Below are positions 63,396 through 64,000 of a stretch of DNA of 64,000 nt, one piece after another. Source of the DNA: Haliclona indistincta (lineage: Eukaryota > Porifera > Demospongiae > Haplosclerida > Chalinidae); assembly GCA_964017065.1 (NCBI GenBank), contig OZ024786.1:8499047-8563046 (forward strand), given 5' to 3'. Made by a program: the position numbers and the translations under genes. Under the pieces are notes generated by a model. It was not told the DNA's origin. It saw only the letters and a program-made list of their open reading frames with translations, and did not search any database. Positions within the stretch are counted from its first letter, which is position 1, and the number at the start of each line of letters is the position of its first letter.

Positions 63396-64000
63396 TGTAG
63401 AGTGTTAAGTCAACTAGATTTGCTTAGCTCAAGACGTCTTTTCGATAACTAAGGCGTGGCTCAGAGTTATATAGTAATATTCATGACTACGAGCGGATTG
63501 CAAAGAGATCGGTAGCTGGCGAAAACTCTGCATCTACAGTAAAATTCGAAAACGGGCTTTGCCAATCTCTAGGTAACTATCTTGTCTAGCTGTACACCGT
63601 GTCGCAGCTAGCCCGGCATCTCGAGTTCTCCATATGGACTTGTCATCCGCCTCCTCGCACAGGCCGGAAATACCTCCTCGCACAGGCCGGAAATAGTCAG
63701 ACCTTGTCATCCGCCCACCTCCTCGCACAGGCCGGAAATCTCAATTACAGGCCGGAAGCTTCTATAAAGCTCCACCAAAGGTAGCACTATCTGGAGATTG
63801 CTTGGAAGATAGCTGATGCTCCTTGCTCCTGATGCTGGCGCTGCTGTTTAGCCGTCTTCACGTGTAAGTTAGTACTGTACGTACATGTACCTAGTCTCGA
63901 TTACCCTGCACCGTCTGCTATTCCCCACTGATCAACACACACCAACAGTGTGCTAAATATAATTTATACATACTAATGTCAAACGCCCTTGCTAATGTGT
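63396..64000. other. upstream region of the sulfotransferase; short direct repeats
   Basis: GCACAGGCCGGAAAT occurs three times between 63657 and 63740 (a fourth, ACAGGCCGGAAG, at 63748), spaced irregularly with CCTCCTC, so a small GC-rich repeat cluster. CCGGAA resembles the core of ETS-factor sites. No gene recognised to the end of the window. Confidence 0.45.

Overview
The window is animal nuclear DNA: AT-rich, many short GT-AG introns, abundant small inverted-repeat transposons and minisatellites. Two genes for scavenger-receptor cysteine-rich (SRCR) membrane proteins sit among compact housekeeping genes with many small introns, and no bacterial or organellar gene order is seen. A demosponge (Amphimedon-like) is my best guess; that is inference from gene style and repeat families, not a database match.

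Layout. 0-17 kb is a gene-poor repeat field: a decayed gag-like retroelement piece, a decayed TNP2/EnSpm-type transposase, a decayed Mutator-like transposase, several MITEs (three with recognisable target-site duplications), a 0.95-kb G/T-rich minisatellite and a broken NOL4-like open frame. 17.7-23.3 kb is a stack of nested mobile elements. An outer inverted-repeat element (17681-23310) contains a decayed retroelement Pol C-terminal frame. That frame is cut by a 3.37-kb element with 475-bp terminal inverted repeats and an exact 9-bp target duplication. The inner element carries a spliced, apparently chimeric gene: B-box-like zinc finger, the front part of a RecQ-type helicase, a charged linker and a Tudor-like domain.

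23.4-63.4 kb is a dense gene block. Gene models were built by hand from ORFs, splice sites and phase, and every full model sums to a whole number of codons: ABHD2 (+, 8 exons, 428 aa), a two-SRCR membrane protein (+, 6 exons, 411 aa), the splicing factor SMU1 (-, 13 exons, 514 aa), a six-SRCR receptor-like protein (-, 14 exons, 902 aa), GPATCH4 (-, 6 exons, 203 aa), a Rab8-type GTPase (+, 7 exons, 205 aa) and a cytosolic-type sulfotransferase (-, 3 exons, 308 aa) with a broken duplicate of its last exon 1.3 kb away. SMU1 and GPATCH4 both belong to RNA-processing or nucleolar biology. ABHD2, Rab8 and the SRCR proteins belong to lipid, membrane traffic and cell-surface functions. There is no operon logic; genes are packed tail-to-tail and head-to-head with gaps of about 140-480 bp.

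The most interesting signals are (i) the gene-carrying long-TIR element, (ii) a 50-bp tandem array in SMU1 intron 2 that repeats the gene's own 5' splice-site sequence together with a CACGTG E-box, and (iii) a possible intronic polyadenylation isoform of the Rab8 gene that would lose its prenylation motif.
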